Part shown: positions 1 to 13,641 of the stretch, piece by piece
Numbering within the stretch: position 1 is the first letter of the stretch
Layout: each line of letters opens with the position of its first letter
Source of the DNA: Aspidapion aeneum
Lineage: Eukaryota; Arthropoda; Insecta; Coleoptera; Brentidae
Direction: 5' to 3'
Length of the DNA stretch: 64,000 nucleotides
Assembly (NCBI GenBank): GCA_963576565.1
Contig: OY755045.1
Coordinates: 37,530,667-37,594,666 of the forward strand
The notes under the pieces: generated by a model
Databases searched by the model: none
What the model saw: only the letters and a program-made list of their open reading frames with translations
Told to the model about the DNA's origin: nothing
Made by a program: the position numbers and the translations under genes

Positions 1-435
1 ACAAAATTAAGTGTACTGAAACAAAACAATTAAAGAAGAAAAAAAGTCTAATTTCAAGATTAAACGCTGCGTTGAACTAGAAAGAAATATTTTAGTTTAA
101 AACAAATTGTTTTAAGCTAAACCAATTTATTCAAGAAAAGTACGTGTTTTCATTGTAGACAAATTTTTTTACCGTGCACCGTGGGGGGTTTCGGTATTTC
201 TGGGAGGAGATCGAAAAAGAAACTTATCTAGGTTTGTGATTCTTGATTGGCAAGGGAAGCTAAAATCTAAAAAATGGAAAAAGCATTTTACAAAAAAAAA
301 TTCATTAATAAAAAATGTATGCACCTCCTGTCAAATGCCTTTACGAAACCCCCCATTGTAAACAGATTGCTTTATCAATGCGGTTTTTACCCTTAAGCTC
401 ATAAAGATCTAGGCACGCAAGTAAGTGGTACTTTT
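1..435. other. Gene-free AT-rich stretch with one short inverted pair
   Basis: No coding potential is visible. The only structure is an inverted pair: GGGGGGTTTCG at 183-193 and its reverse complement at 344-354, about 150 bp apart. They could be the ends of a short degenerate MITE, but similarity fades within about a dozen bases and no target-site duplication is clear. Confidence 0.3.
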
Positions 436-1121
436 AGCTCACACATATACTATACTATAGTAGTGTGAGCTATGGTGATCCTAATTTTTTCGAGAAAAAA
501 AAAGTTGCTCCGATTTCAAAATTTTTTATATATCTTTGCGTTTCAGATGATTTTGAAACTTTTTTGTTGCGCCGTCTGTCTGTATGTCTGTCTGTAACGA
601 CCAACGCGCATAACTCAAAAACCGCTTGGCCGATTTTAATGAAATTTGGTACCCAGGCTCGGTCTTGGGTCAAGATGGTCCCATTTAAAAATGAACAAAA
701 TCCACCGAACAGAAACCAAATAAAAGGGTGGGGGTAGATTTCAAAAATTAGAGTTTATGTGAAAATATGGCGTGTGTGATATCAAACGAAAGGTAATTTA
801 GTCTGCAGTTAAACAAAATACATTTTAATTTATTTAAAAAAAAGGGTGGGGGTATATTTTAAAAATTAGAGTTTAAGTGAAAATATGGCGTGTGTGATAT
901 CAAACGAAAGGTAATTGAGTCCGGAGTTTAACAAAATACATTTTAGTTTTTTGTTTTTTTTAAAGGTGAGGGTAGATTTCAAAAATTTGAGTTTAAGCCA
1001 AAACATGGCTTGTGTGGTATCAAACAAAAGGTAATTTAGTCTGGAGTTAAATAAAATATATTTCAGTTTTTAGTTATATTAGCTCACACGTACACTATAA
1101 CTATAGTACCTAGTGTGAGCT
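436..1121 (+). mobile_element. Helentron-like non-autonomous element, copy 1
   Basis: The copy opens with the 36-bp hairpin AGCTCACACATATACTATA... closing on GTGTGAGCT, then a leader (GGTGATCCTAATTTTTTCGA), a short TCTG tract at about 577-597 and a conserved motif ending GAAATTTGG. Three ~120-bp tandem units follow, starting near 722, 842 and 962, each with GGGTGGGGGTAGATTT and TATCAAAC-AAAGGTAATT. A second hairpin (AGCTCACACGTACACTATA...GTGTGAGCT) closes it at 1081-1121. Unlike the other four copies it lacks the GGGGCCCATATATTGGC tail, so its right end is truncated or is an earlier form. The DINE-1/mini-me/Helentron-like assignment rests on architecture (end hairpins, GTCY-type microsatellite, T-run insertion), not on a Rep/helicase gene. 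It has no coding capacity. Confidence 0.75.
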
Positions 1122-1354
1122 TATTGTGTGGGTAAACTATTCAGAAAAAAGTCCTAGAGATTTTTCAAACGGTCCTAAGTAGTTTCTCCAGGCCCCAATC
1201 GAAAGATATTGATGGAATCCATGTGTGTTTCAATGTAAACAAATATTGATCCTGTCTTTACTGGTTGCTAATGTGTGGCGTGTGTTATAAAGTAACTTTA
1301 CCGCACTGTCATGCGATAAAGTGCTACTTACCACACGCAGATGATCACTGTAAA

Positions 1355-2070
1355 GTGTACTGATCAAATGTCGTTACTAAGACTTAACCTCAATCTTACC
1401 CTAGATTTAAAACGTCAGTGCGATACATATAGTTTTATAGCTACAGGAAATTTTTTAAGTTAACAAATCACTCGAATAATGGAATTAAACCGAGAACATT
1501 TTCAGGCTATAATTTTTACAACTTTCGAAGGAAATCATCTCAACAAGAATGCTTTGCCGAGTTGATTTCTGTTTTCGGTAATGAAGCACCACATCCGATG
1601 ACAGTTTCTCGTTGGTATGGAGAATTCAGCGTGTATGGATTAGCCTTAGCGACGATCTAAGGCCAGAAAAAACAAACGTCATCCGTTCTCGAAGTGTATC
1701 CAAAAAGATGGTCGCGACATTTGTCTCAAAAGCAGGTCATGTAGCAACAATTCCTCTTGCCGAAAGTCATCGCTGAGCTTCGAAAAACGAGCCCCGAATG
1801 ACGAATTATCCTTCACCAAGACAACACAAGTTTGCACAAAGCACAACAAACCATTGAATTTTTAACCCAACAAGACGAGAATCAAGAATTAGTAGTCGAC
1901 GCCTTCAAGAATGCAATTTCGACGGTACCAACAAACGAGTGGAATTACGGCTTTGACAACTGGTTTGAGCGCATTCAAAGTGCATTAATTTTCGTTGGAA
2001 ATACTTTGAGAAACAATAAAGTATCTAATAGTTATCTATTGTTTTATTCCAGATGTATATGCAAAACTTA
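1355..2070 (+). mobile_element. Internally deleted mariner element, copy 1
   Basis: Non-coding flanks of the transposase relic match those of the inverted copy at 35.2-36.1 kb. The leader at about 1361-1440 (CTGATCAAATG...GATACATATAGTTTTATAG) and the trailer at 2011-2065 (AAACAATAAAGTATCTAAT...GTATATGCAA) are shared, which gives approximate element limits. Terminal inverted repeats are not clear here. In the other copy ATTGCATATA occurs at both ends in inverted orientation. Confidence 0.65.
1479..2019 (+). pseudogene. Mariner transposase remnant (DDD/D integrase-like), frameshifted and deleted
   Basis: Translation in shifting frames gives a mariner-type N-terminus (ELNREHFQAIIF, then after a +1 shift FRRKSSQQECFAELISVFG and VSRWYGEF), the HTH region used for TIR binding. 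A central part follows (KAGHVATIPL), then the second catalytic aspartate segment (RIILHQDNTSLHKAQQTIEF). The C-terminus is VDAFKNAISTVPTNEWNYGF-DNWFERIQ and ends in KYFEKQ and a stop at 2017-2019. The segment between the second aspartate and VDAFKNA, which normally carries the third catalytic Asp (PDLAPxD), is missing. An in-frame stop also follows TSPE. It cannot encode an active transposase. The domain order and the conserved end leave little doubt about family. Confidence 0.8.
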
Positions 2071-2075
2071 AGAGA

Positions 2076-3180
2076 CAACCTTCGTAAAAACACTTTCCTC
2101 TCAATATTTTTTTTCTCGCTTGGTTGTTCCAAACAATTACTGAGACTTGCGGGATGGCATTTTGCAGATAAATCGGATTAGCGGCAATAATGAAAAAATC
2201 TGTAAAAGCAGCGTTTTCGTGAAGATTGTTTTGCAGTTTTTAACAATAATTAATAAAAGTTCAAAAAGGTTAGGAGAAACTCAATTATCGCTTCCACGCC
2301 TTTTTTATTATAAAGCTTTTGCTGGAAGTAACAAGTTTCCTGGATAAATGTTAGATCAGAAAAGCTATTTTTATTTTCTTATTCGTTGTATTTAATAATA
2401 ACATTGTGATTTCTTGTGATATTGGTTTACCATCCCTTTATTTCTGAAGCTGCTAGAGGGACGTATTTTGGGACATTTCAAAGACCACAGTTAATTATTG
2501 CTTAGTTTTGATGATTTAAAAATCCTGTTCTCTTTCTTGCATTTGTTTTCTAGTTAACTTTAAAACTGCCTCCTTTCCCACTGTTTAGACTTCGATTGTA
2601 ACCAATTCATCTGTCTTCTGTTACCGTTTTATCTTCTAGAACCCACATCAACGTAACTCTTAGTCAGCTCTTGAATTGCATCAAGACCATTCTTGTTTCG
2701 AGCGCTTAAGATTCTCTCTTAATCATTTGCTTTGCTCACCATTATGATTATTGAAGTTTGAACTTGCAATAAAGATTATCTTCCCATTTCTACAATTAAA
2801 TTCTCTGTCCGTAACTTCTTTTCTTTTGAAGCTGCACAATTTAGACATTTATTTAATCAACCAAATATATTTGAAAAAATTCAATTTCCAAATTTAGCGA
2901 AACAAAACGAGCATATCAAATATGTAAAATATCATTCTCATGCATGTGTATAGGCCTACCGGCCGTTGCCTGCAACTGCAGTAGTTTTTTTGTTCTCTCT
3001 GCATCATTTTTAAAAACGATCCCATTTCGAAAGATTCGTTTTGGTCCTTTTGCGTACGGATATTTTTTTCGGGAATTACCACTGATTATTAAAAAAGCAA
3101 TTCTTGCCAGACAATATTGTTTGGATTGTGTTTTTTTAGATTTAAGATTCGTGGAACTGAAATAGTTAGCCAGCCAACTC
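2076..3180. other. No feature recognised
   Basis: AT-rich sequence with only short chance reading frames on both strands (for example overlapping frames at 2894-3182). No domain, splice pattern or repeat end could be recognised. Confidence 0.4.
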
Positions 3181-3185
3181 ATGCC

Positions 3186-3214
3186 ATATTAATATATAAA
3201 TGATATATTAATAT
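3186..3214. repeat. Perfect 12-bp AT hairpin
   Basis: ATATTAATATAT at 3186-3197 and its complement ATATATTAATAT at 3203-3214 are separated by AAATG. In this base composition it may be chance or a relic of a transposon end. Confidence 0.5.
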
Positions 3215-3671
3215 TGTTTTAACATTTGTGTAGGTAGTTAGCAAATTATTTGTATCGCAATCTATTTTTTTTTAAATATACAGATGATCTTTCATCTAGT
3301 GACCGAGTGATTGGTGGCAAGGGAGCAGCTGGTTTCGCCAATTGGAATGACAGCTGGCCTTAGAGGTTTGACAATAGTACAAGTTCGCAATTTCTAAAGG
3401 AGAAGCATGACGAACAGAGGAATATTAAATATAAGTAACAAGGCTTTAGGATGTGTGTTAAAGACCTAAATGGTCGTGAGAGAGTTTGTAAAATGGCCAA
3501 AGGTCTTCATGCCCAAAATGACGAAAGGAAACAAAAGACATGATTGTTCCCACAGTGGCCTGTAAGGCCATAGGAGCACCGTCCACCACGAGCAGTCTAG
3601 TAAAGCAATTACCTGACATATTTTAATAGTCGGGATTCCCAACCTCACACGTAGGACTGAAACAACTCTGA

Positions 3672-4035
3672 AAGACAAAACAAACGCAGAGCGAGCTCAA
3701 TACATGTAGGAAAAGCAAATAGCATGAACAGGAATCGCAAAGAGATAAATTACTGCAGAGATAATTACTGGATACCACCGATTGACGGAGTACAGGATCT
3801 GAAAAGGAGTTAAGAGGGATCGTCTATGCCCTTCGTGCGGGTACCTTTAGGAAACGTCAGAGAGTGAACTGCAATCATTAAGGTTATTTCAACTTCTGCA
3901 TGTTATCACAGAAAGACACGGAAAGTATTACAGTCAAGCCTTTAGGCAAGACAAATGCAGAGCGAGCTCAATGCATCTAGGACAATGCAAACATAATGCA
4001 AAAGGGGTTTGGACAGGAATCGCTAAGAGATAAAA
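3672..4035 (+). repeat. Diverged duplicated segment (two ~85-bp copies)
   Basis: The segment GCAGAGCGAGCTCAAT followed by A/G CAT and AGGAATCGC-AAGAGATAAA occurs at about 3672-3758 and again at 3948-4035. The text between them (GGAAACGTCAGAGAGTGA, near 3850) is echoed after the second copy (AACGTCATAGAATGAGC, 4038). A diverged tandem duplication of about 275 bp is likely. A frame here reads RLCPSCGYLEETSE, faintly like the zinc-knuckle tail after LINE RNase H, but this is too weak to assign. Confidence 0.5.
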
Positions 4036-4498
4036 AAACGTCATAGAATGAGCTGCAATCCTAAGGTCACTCAACATCTATACGATGTGGACGAGGAGGA
4101 CAGGGTAGAGTCATGTTTTAAAGCATGACAAAAAGGCCCATAATCGGTTAACTTGCCTAGCACTACACAAGCTTTTGTCAGATGATTCGTTAAACTTTTT
4201 TTCGTGTTTTGGTTTTGTAAAACTGTTTACTGTAGTTCAGTGGGTTCATCGTTTGTCCGGTTACTTTTTTGTCGCGACTTTTTCTATATTAACATTTTAG
4301 TGTAACAGTAATTGCTACCATAAATTGTGCATGAACTGCGCCATGCATCAATCCAGCTGAATTTTTTCTAGCTCTTTTTTCGTTTGTTCTCTACTAGCTT
4401 TTTTCAGCGACTATAGTGTTGTAGTTTTAGGTTTTAATGTCGACATGGGGCCATAAGTTAGGCTCTGTCACCTTTTACAATTGTTTGTATTTATCAGG

Positions 4499-4618
4499 GA
4501 CGTTAAAAAAATGATAGAGAATGACAGTGCAACAATCAACTTAAATGGTGTTTCTATAATTGTTCTAAGACACGCTGATGTCACCGTGATTTTAGTAAAA
4601 AATCCTGAAGAGCTTTAG
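4499..4618 (+). pseudogene. RT fragment of an F52C9.6/RTE-like LINE
   Basis: A 39-codon open segment reads NLNGVSIIVLRHADVTVILV followed by KNPEEL and a stop. It aligns by eye with the catalytic block of RTE-like reverse transcriptases (G-V-x-I-x-x-LRYADDTVILA-x-x-PEELQ). The catalytic YADD has decayed to HADV, losing the second aspartate. It is similar in wording to the block near 9640-9710, so both probably come from one family. Confidence 0.55.
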
Positions 4619-5499
4619 GCTGAGTGACATGGATTGTGAAATCTGGGACGTTGGAATTGCAGAAATTGTCAAGTTAAATTCTTGATTAATTAGTTTACCG
4701 GAAATATGTATGTATGTTGCGACATTAAAAAAAAGTTATACTTGCAATTTAGTCCGAAATAAAATCCATATTAAAATAATTATATCAGTGTGATTGCAAA
4801 TCTTTATATTAAATTACGTTTTGTTTAGACAACATTAAAGAACATTTATTAAGAGTTCTGAATGAAATGCTTTTAGTTCACGCCCAATGACCACCTAATT
4901 GAAACTTTTTACAAAAGAAAAACTGACTCGCTACTCTTGGCGCCAAATGACAAAGTAGCCTTGAAGCTTCCGTTCATTAGGCACGCATCCAAGTTTCAGA
5001 ACATCCAATAAAATGAGTTCTTAAGCAATGTGACTTATCTTTAGTGGCTTAAATAATCACAGTATTTTAAGTTGGGTTTATAGTACTAAGTAATGGTTTT
5101 CTAGTACTTAATGTTTTAATAGTAAGACTTGTGATAGTTGTATTGTCCGGGATCTTCTAATATTCCGTATTTAGCTGGTTTCACATAAATAATAACACTG
5201 TCTGTTATTACTTTCAAATACATTAATCCTAATATAATAAATATTTCTACAATATATCATTTATAATATCATAGTTGTCACTAGGTAAATCCACCATATA
5301 GCGTTTGAACATTAAATGCACAACTATTCAGAAGATTCAAAAGTTTTGAGTTGTGGATGTTCAGAGGTAAACTTGGTCTTGATTTGAAAATGTTAGACGA
5401 CTTTAGTTAAATAGAGAATGACTTTACTCACATGTAAGTACAAGGCTGAAATATCTTGGATATGTAACCCAAGAACCAAGATGTGGCCTACTTCAACTA

Positions 5500-6545
5500 T
5501 ATTGTGCGAGGCAAACTCCAAGGGCCCCAAAATGTGGGTAGAAGGATAATATCGTGACTTGTTTGGATGTCTTAATAGAACTTTCCACCATGTTAACAAA
5601 ACATTTGGATAGCATTGATAAGGAATGTCTCGTAATTTAAAGTGTGGAGTGTTCACACAAATAGTTGGTCCTGATTGCAACTTTTGTGGCAATTGCCAAA
5701 AAGGGGCTATAGGTGAGCTTTCAGGTAGAGGAGGAGCATTATTTTTTAAAAGTGCATAGAATGAACGTCAAATACTTTAATAGGAGTTCCTAGCAGCTCA
5801 ACTTGACCATAGAGTTACTCAGTCAGGGACTCTAAGCTCACCCGCAAGGGAGCTTTAGTAGTCTAGTGGGCCCTTTTTGTCATGTTTTGAGTTGTTTTTA
5901 CTTTAATCTTCATTAACAATTTGTTAGTAAAATATTAAAATATTTGCTTGCAGCTTTTTTTATAACTGGACCTAGCAAAAAGGGCGGACAGTAAAAAGTT
6001 AACTTTTCCTTGTTAATAAAATCTTGAAATGTTGACTTGTAGGATTCCAAAATGTGGATAATATCGTGACTCAAATTTGAGACAGTTGTTTGGATGTTCC
6101 TTAATAGATCTTTCCAACAGGTTAACAAACATTTTGATAGCATTGATAAGGAATGCCTCGTAATTTATAGTGTCGAGTGTTCACACAAATAGAGTTGGTC
6201 CTGAGTGCAACTTTTGTGGAAATTGGCAAAAAGGACCCAGTGTTTTGCTAATAGCTGCATTAACAGGTAGAGGAGTGGCACTGTTTTTAAAAGGGCATAG
6301 AATGAACTTCAAATACTTTTCGATAGGATTTCCTAGCAGATGAACTTGACCATAGTCTTAGTCTTAACCGCAAGAGAGCTTTAGTAGACTAATGCGCCCA
6401 TTTTTTCCGTTCTTTGGCTTGTTTTTATTTTTATCTTTATTAACAACTGTAAAAAAATCTTGAAATGTTGACTTATAAGCTTTTTCTATAACTGAACCTA
6501 CCAAAATGGGTAGACAGTGAAAAGCTACATTTTCCCTCAATTATT
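5500..6545. repeat. Tandem duplication of a ~530-bp unit
   Basis: Two adjacent diverged copies are offset by about 528 bp. Matching landmarks are GATAATATCGTGACT (about 5546 and 6057), GTGTTCACACAAATAG (5649 and 6177), CATAGAATGAAC (5755 and 6296), CCGCAAG-GAGCTTTAGTAG (5841 and 6369) and ATAACTG-ACCTA (5961 and 6489). Minus-strand frames of 76-99 residues lie over both units and look alike because of the duplication. I recognise no domain in them. It could be a segment of an unidentified transposon or a simple unequal-crossover duplication. Confidence 0.65.
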
Positions 6546-8394
6546 GCTCTGTTTAAACTACCGATACTATTACTATCCAGTATAATGTAATACCTTAAGC
6601 TTAGCCGCCTCTCGAATTATTCCGCAAATATTAGTCACGGTCATCAATACTTCTTAAGAGCCCGGGTATTACCTGTGGTATATATCGCGTATAAACAACA
6701 AAGCCGGCCTAAGCCTTTGATCAATTTATAGTAGGAGGCTATTAAAGATCACGCTTCGGACACTAAGTGGGAGTAATATCTTGGTTGGGCCATGATGGAG
6801 AAGTAAATATAGTGAGTGATGGGGACGTAAACGAATTCTGATCCTTTAAGAGGATACACAATATTTAAAAGTACAATCAACTAGATAATGTATAAAACAA
6901 ACAAAAACAACTACTCCAAGGCAAGATACCCTTATCGGCATTGAATTATACCGATGGTTTAATGTTTTCGTTAGGAACTACCGAACCGAACCAATGTCTA
7001 TTACAAGGATGCCCGTCATCCCTTAATGCATCAACTAGATTCTGTTAACAAATTTTTTTATTAAGAATATTTTTCTCCCACATTTTTCCTTGCATGATTA
7101 GTTGAAATTAACACCCCTCAGAATTATTTTGAGTGCGCAAATTTTATTTACCCATTTTATTAACCTCTCTCCACTAGACTTTTATGGATATTAAGTAAAA
7201 TTTTTTACACTAAAATGTTAGGTTTTTTTGTCCTCAGTGAACGCACAAATACTAGCAAACGTTAAATTTACTTGATTCACACGTAAAGAGAGAGGCACAG
7301 CAAAGGTGGTATCAAGGGAGAGTTAGGGAGGTTTAGGGAGGGAGAGAACTCCCGTTTATAATTTGAAATGATGTCTCCAACAGCTTTAATGTTATTATAC
7401 AATGGCTTGGCACTCTGCGGGCTAATACATGCATGACATTTATTGCTTTGTTATGTGTGCGTTTCTCTGTATCTGCGTATATGCATTTGAGTTGGTTGGT
7501 GCGAGACCTAAGATCACTGATTTAACCATAGATATAGCTTACATAGTTCAATATTTAATATAAAACGTTGACAGGCTTCTTTTGTACTTGTATATTTATT
7601 TTGTCACTATTTTGTTAGTTTTTGCTTGCCTAATCACAATCATTTGTAATATTTTAAAAATGGTTTTATATTCTTTCATATTTAGGTAGACTTATAATTT
7701 AGTCTGCTAAATTTTTATTATTTAGTGTTTTGTCTATTTAATTGTCGTTAGCTTTCTTTCGGAAAAATTAATATTTTTTCTAATAATTTTACTATATTTT
7801 ATTGTTTTTCAATTATTTAGTAGCAATTATTTATTTTTATATATTTTATATCATCGCATTCTTTATGACTTTGGTTTATCAATGATAAAGCCTATTTGTA
7901 TATGCGTTATATGTTATTTGTACGATGCGTTCTCTATTCGTAATTTCGCCTATCCTAGCAAGCTCTGTCGGCCTAGTCAGAAATTTAGCCTCCATACTAA
8001 ACTGTGCCTATGCCAGAGTCACGTATATCCCAACATTAGGTGTATTGTTATTATGCTGGTCGATCTGAATGAGTATAGATCTTTATTTTGTATGTATTTG
8101 TCAAGCACCCAGGCAGTATTTATTTCAACTAGTCGAGGGCAAACTCTGAATGAAATTAAAGGATGAAGAAAACATCGTGGACAAAGTCATTACTCTAAAA
8201 ACTACAGGAGGAGTACAATCAATAATCATGCAATCTACGATCCATAATATTGGTAGTTTTACTTGTCCCGCGAAAAGGTCTCAATTAGGCAGACCACTTT
8301 GCAGAATTGACTTTTCATTAAATCATCAGGATAAACCCTCAGTAGGAGATATCTCTTGGTCTGCTTTTGCAATCATTTAAACAATTTAACAATT
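6546..8394. other. No feature recognised
   Basis: AT-rich, low-complexity in places (7600-7860 is T-rich). Short frames at 7882-8166 and 8150-8380 have no recognisable motif and no good initiation or splice context. Confidence 0.4.
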
Positions 8395-8636
8395 GAGAAT
8401 TATTGAAATACAGCCAGGCTATAATTGTGCCAAGCACCATTTTGACACATTCACATTGAAAACTGACAGTTAATCTTTCGTCATTTATTTTCAATTAATA
8501 AAAGAAGGCACTATTTCTTCCGGTTCATATAGTAAACAAAGGCCGTGTGTTGAAAGATCACAGCTGATATTACAATGTGAAGGTGTCAAAGTTGTGCATG
8601 GCACTATTATAGCCTGGCTTTATTTCAATAATTCTC
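8395..8636. mobile_element. MITE with ~65-bp terminal inverted repeats
   Basis: GAGAATTATTGAAAT-CAGCCAGGCTATAAT at the left end, continuing to GACAC-TTCACATTG, is matched in inverse by CAATGTGAAGGTGTC at about 8574-8588 through ATAGCCTGGCTTTATTTC and CAATAATTCTC at 8636. Arms are ~65 bp with a handful of mismatches, around a non-coding ~110-bp centre. This is a classic hairpin-type MITE. I could not settle the target-site duplication (candidate TTA/TAA bases at the edges), so no superfamily is assigned. Confidence 0.7.
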
Positions 8637-9159
8637 TAATGTGACAGCTTTTAATAACGTTATATAATATTTTCAGCAATTTCATTTTCGATGAATTTTT
8701 ATATTTTTCTTATTAGATAAACCAAGCAGAAGCCTTGCTTATTTTCTTCATAATCTTGGAATAAGCGTGACCAGTATATTTCTAATTGTTAGTTCGTATT
8801 AAATCATATATGATCAGCAAAGTATTATATTGAATGTGTCGCTGCATATATACGTTCTTGCACAAAATCTCACAATTTCCAGATTTGATGTACATTTAAA
8901 AATATTGCAAATACGACAAAATCTTCAAATTGTTAATTAAGTAAGGATCAGTCTTCCGTAGAATTAAGGGTACGTGACGCTGCCCTATCTGCAGCAACGA
9001 AACGCATTTCTGTATATCAATCAATAAGGTTTTGTCGGTAATTAGAATGTAAGAGAGCGGAATGTACATTGGAATTGTTATTGTATCTGCCGGCAGCATG
9101 GGCTTTTCCATGGGATCGACTCATATACCCATTACATGATGTTTGGCATCTCATACCGA

Positions 9160-10005
9160 TCTCTAGATGTTTACCAATATCTTTATGCTTGTTTGACTGA
9201 TTATAACAAAGCGTTTGACGAAGTCCTTCAAGATCAACTAATACAGATACAGATCATATCAAATCTTTAACACAACGAAAATTTAAATCTTATTGTTGGG
9301 GTAAACCAACAAATACTAGATAACATTGAAATCAAGAGATAGGTGTACTACATTTTGTTCTTAACAAAATGGTTCGAAACAGAGGTAAAAACATGATGTT
9401 TAGCATCCCATACCGATATCGAAAATGAATATGCTGGTTTCACTGATTATAACAAAGCTATTGCCAAAGTCCTTCAAGATGAACCAATACAGATACAGAT
9501 CATCTCAAATGTCCACTGCAACCAAAATTCAACTGCCATCGTTGGAGTACACCAATAATTACTAGATAACATTAAAATCAAGAGAGAAGTGTACTACAAA
9601 AGGAAAAAAGGACATATGAAATTACAATGCAGGAGTAAATTTAAATAGTCTTTCTATAGTTGTGCTCAGTTATACTGATGACATTATGATTTAAGCGGGA
9701 CCCTTTGAAAATCTGAAGTGAATTAAGAACAAAATAGTTCGAAACAGAGATAAGAACAGTTATTTATAATAACTCAAAACACTAAGGAAATAAAAATAAG
9801 GGTCAAAAAAGCAAACTCAAATTTTACCAGCAGGAGGAAAGTATTCTGGAATAGAAAAGGCATACTACCCTTAAAATCGAGACTAAAATTGTATGATTCT
9901 TCTTATTTTTCTTATTGGACATTAAAAGTTTTACCCTTAGAAATACATATGTATTCCCTCCAACGTATTATAATAATTTTAGCTGCAAGAAGAGAAGAAA
10001 CGGGT
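9160..10005 (+). pseudogene. F52C9.6/RTE-like LINE RT, broken and internally duplicated
   Basis: Shifting frames give YACLTDYNKAFDEVLQDQLI at about 9186-9245, the RT block holding the first catalytic Asp (F-x-DYxKAFD). After it come IISNL and VNQQILDNIEIKR. A second, diverged pass of the same block follows at about 9430-9590 (GFTDYNKAIAKVLQDEPI, IISNVHCNQNSTAIVGV), so the region was duplicated. Near 9625-9710 comes VNLNSLSIVVLSYTDDIMI, the YADD block as YTDD. The post-RT segment IKIRVKKANSNFTSRRKVFW is at about 9790-9850, with degenerate KGILPLKSRLKLYDSSYF after it. Multiple stops and frameshifts make it non-functional. The order matches LINEs of the C. elegans F52C9.6-like/RTE type. Confidence 0.65.
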
Positions 10006-10009
10006 CATG

Positions 10010-12701
10010 GGACTTCTTAAGGTTTTATTTATGGTTCTGGAATTTTGTGTGTCACAATATGGAATTTTTACTAAACTATCTGTAATTGGTCATTGGCTGT
10101 TGATATTTGGATATTTGAGAAACAAATAAATAAATAATACACCAGTATATTTGGTTCGAAAGTTGTATATGGATCGTCAAAATATTATAATGAATCATCT
10201 GTTATCGCCACTGCTATGGCTGCATTCTCCAATTTGAATATTTGCCGTTAACTCGGTATAATTGTAATGTGTTCTATGGTGCTATTTGCTAGACTTGCTT
10301 TATTTCATGCTTTATAATTTTAAATATTTTATATTTAAGTATTTTTCTTTATTTTTTTTTGTGTTATATTGTCGATTTTGGCGCATGTTTTGTTTCCAAC
10401 TGTTTTTGATTTTGACACCTTGTTGGATTAGGATGGTGTTATTTAACCTAATGGACAAATCCACTTCCTTTAATTTTTTTTTTCGGGATGAAACAAATTT
10501 TATGTAAATTTTGTCTTTGTGTCAATTTCAATAATTATATTTTTTTAATAAATTATTATTTTTTCTTAAAAGCACTGCACATTTTATTAGTTTTCTAATA
10601 TAATGTTGCATTAGTCTTTGTTGTTGTTGTTGTTAAGGGGGCTTCACAGGCAATAAACAAATCGCAGACAGATAAAATGCCAACACAACGCAACGTGAGA
10701 AATATATCTAACCACCGGCTAACCGACCCTCTAAAATTGTCAGCTCTCTCGGAGGACCTAAGGTAATAAATTTAATGTTGCTGTATGTCGCTGCATGCGT
10801 CGTATTATCCTAAGAGAATTGTATCGTATAATAATATTAGAGCTGTAGGCGCAGGCAGACATCATTTGGAATTATAACGGGATTTCAACCCCCACTAATC
10901 CCCTGCGTCCTAACTTTAGTCAGCCCTTATAAGGTAAAAACGCAATACCGCGGTCTCGTCTGTCCCATCACAGGTCATGCGAGCAGTGAAGATCCTTTGA
11001 ATTTGATGTTTTCGGGTCTTAGACCGCGATGTGCAACTGTATGCATTGTAAATTATGGGAACATCTTCACTCCTCACGATCAAGCTTTATAGGCCGAGAT
11101 GGGATGGGACTGCGATCCTTATTGTAATTGGGGATAAGGCCCTAGTTTTTATCAGTTTACTAATATTAAAGATAACTCGCTTCTTCTGCAAATTACATAA
11201 TAAACAATAACATTTTTAGAGACAAAACAAAAAGCAATAAGAATTATGGAATAAAGCAGAGATATGAGATAAAAGGCAATTCCAAGAAAAGTAGACAGAA
11301 ATATATGAAAAGAAAAAGAGATTATTCAGGCAATATTAAGCCTAGTCGGAAACAAATTAATATTTTAAAGTAAAATGAGTTTGACTTGCACATGAAAATC
11401 AGGTTACCACCGGGGAAACAAAAAGAGCATAGCAGGTAGTTAGTAAGTAAGTAAATAATACAAAGAAGGACCATTTTGTGCCTAAGAAGAAAGCGACAAT
11501 TTTCACAGATATCACGCATACCCACGACGATGTAGGAACTAAAAAATAACTTTAGTTTAAGAGAGCATCTGAAATACGGGATATTTAACGAGAATAGGAT
11601 AAACCCTAAAATATAATTAAGTATGTATCATATTTTCAAATAATAATTTTTAGGTCCAAAAAAGTATATTGTTATTGTTTTAAGCTAGTTTGGCACGATC
11701 TTTTCTTAAATCCATTTTACCAAAGTTTGTCATTGCTTCATGCTCTCGAGTAATGATGTTGGCTTTAAGGACGCTGGTACACCTATCGTTTGAGGTATGA
11801 TCTTGACAAAAAAAATTACAATGGGATAAGGTCAAAGGTAGTGTCATAAATCATCATTTGACGTACCTCTACGTCTCACACAAATCATGCGTGTCTCATT
11901 AGAACACGTTTTCGTCGATTTTCGGAGAAATATACATCACTTCAATCAAATGACGAGAATTTGAACTTTTTTTCTTATTATTTACTAAACACCTTGTTCC
12001 ATTCACCAAGTTCACATTCATTGTCAGTAAATTACCTCCTACTGCTTTGAGGGTGTCTAACTTGGAGTACTACACTTAAAAAAAAATCCTTTTGGACAAA
12101 CACATGCCAGTGACATAAAAAATTTATACAGATTGCCCCTGAGTATTTAGCAATTTTAATTTAAAATTTCAACATTCGAAAAAATGCTCCAGACAGGCGA
12201 ACCAAACGGACGGACATCGACAACTAAAAAAAAATCTTCGATTCAGCTGGACATCAATCAAAAAAAGGGTCCTATTCAGTTTATTATCTAAAATGTAAAA
12301 AAGGGATTTTGTCGATAAAAAGTGAGCTTTTACGCGTAAATAATTCTACGAATGGCGAGAACTTTTTAAAAGCACTGGATAGAAGTGACTTTTTTATGTA
12401 GATATAGCTCTCGATTATTAAAAAATATCTATAACTTAGAAAACTGTATAAAGAGATAAATGTCTAAAACTAATTTGTCTACAATAACAGTTTTGTAAAA
12501 TAAGAGAAAGGAAAGTTTGACACAGAAAAACTCGCCTTTAACTTTTTATTAAATTTTTAACTTGAGCCAGGGCTATCAAAACGGACGGGCTACGATCTAC
12601 CACTTTATTGACGTCAGAAGTAAGAGACTGATTTTTTTGATGGTCACGTCACGGTTACATAACCTTGAAATCAGTCGGTTTTTGGCAAATCGCTTTAAAA
12701 A
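10010..12701. other. Gene-free stretch, mostly unassigned
   Basis: No coding match. 10280-10560 is T-rich. 10870-11150 holds an imperfect inverted arrangement around GAGCAGTGAAGAT (10981) and ATCTTCACTCCTCACG (11061), which could be an old hairpin element. The remainder, including 11700-12700, gives no recognisable family. Confidence 0.35.

Positions 12702-13641
<940 letters not shown>

Noticed and set aside
465..737. 90-residue frame shared by several loci ([17 protein letters not shown])
   Set aside because: It recurs only because it covers the conserved leader of the Helentron-like family, is open to different lengths depending on the microsatellite, and is on the reverse strand of the same text at 14503-14730.
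7882..8380. Overlapping 94- and 76-residue plus frames
   Set aside because: No motif, no repeat or conserved context, and codon content like neighbouring non-coding DNA.
10620..11150. tRNA or SINE candidate in the GC-richer patch
   Set aside because: No A/B box pair or cloverleaf could be traced. Only an imperfect inverted arrangement was seen.
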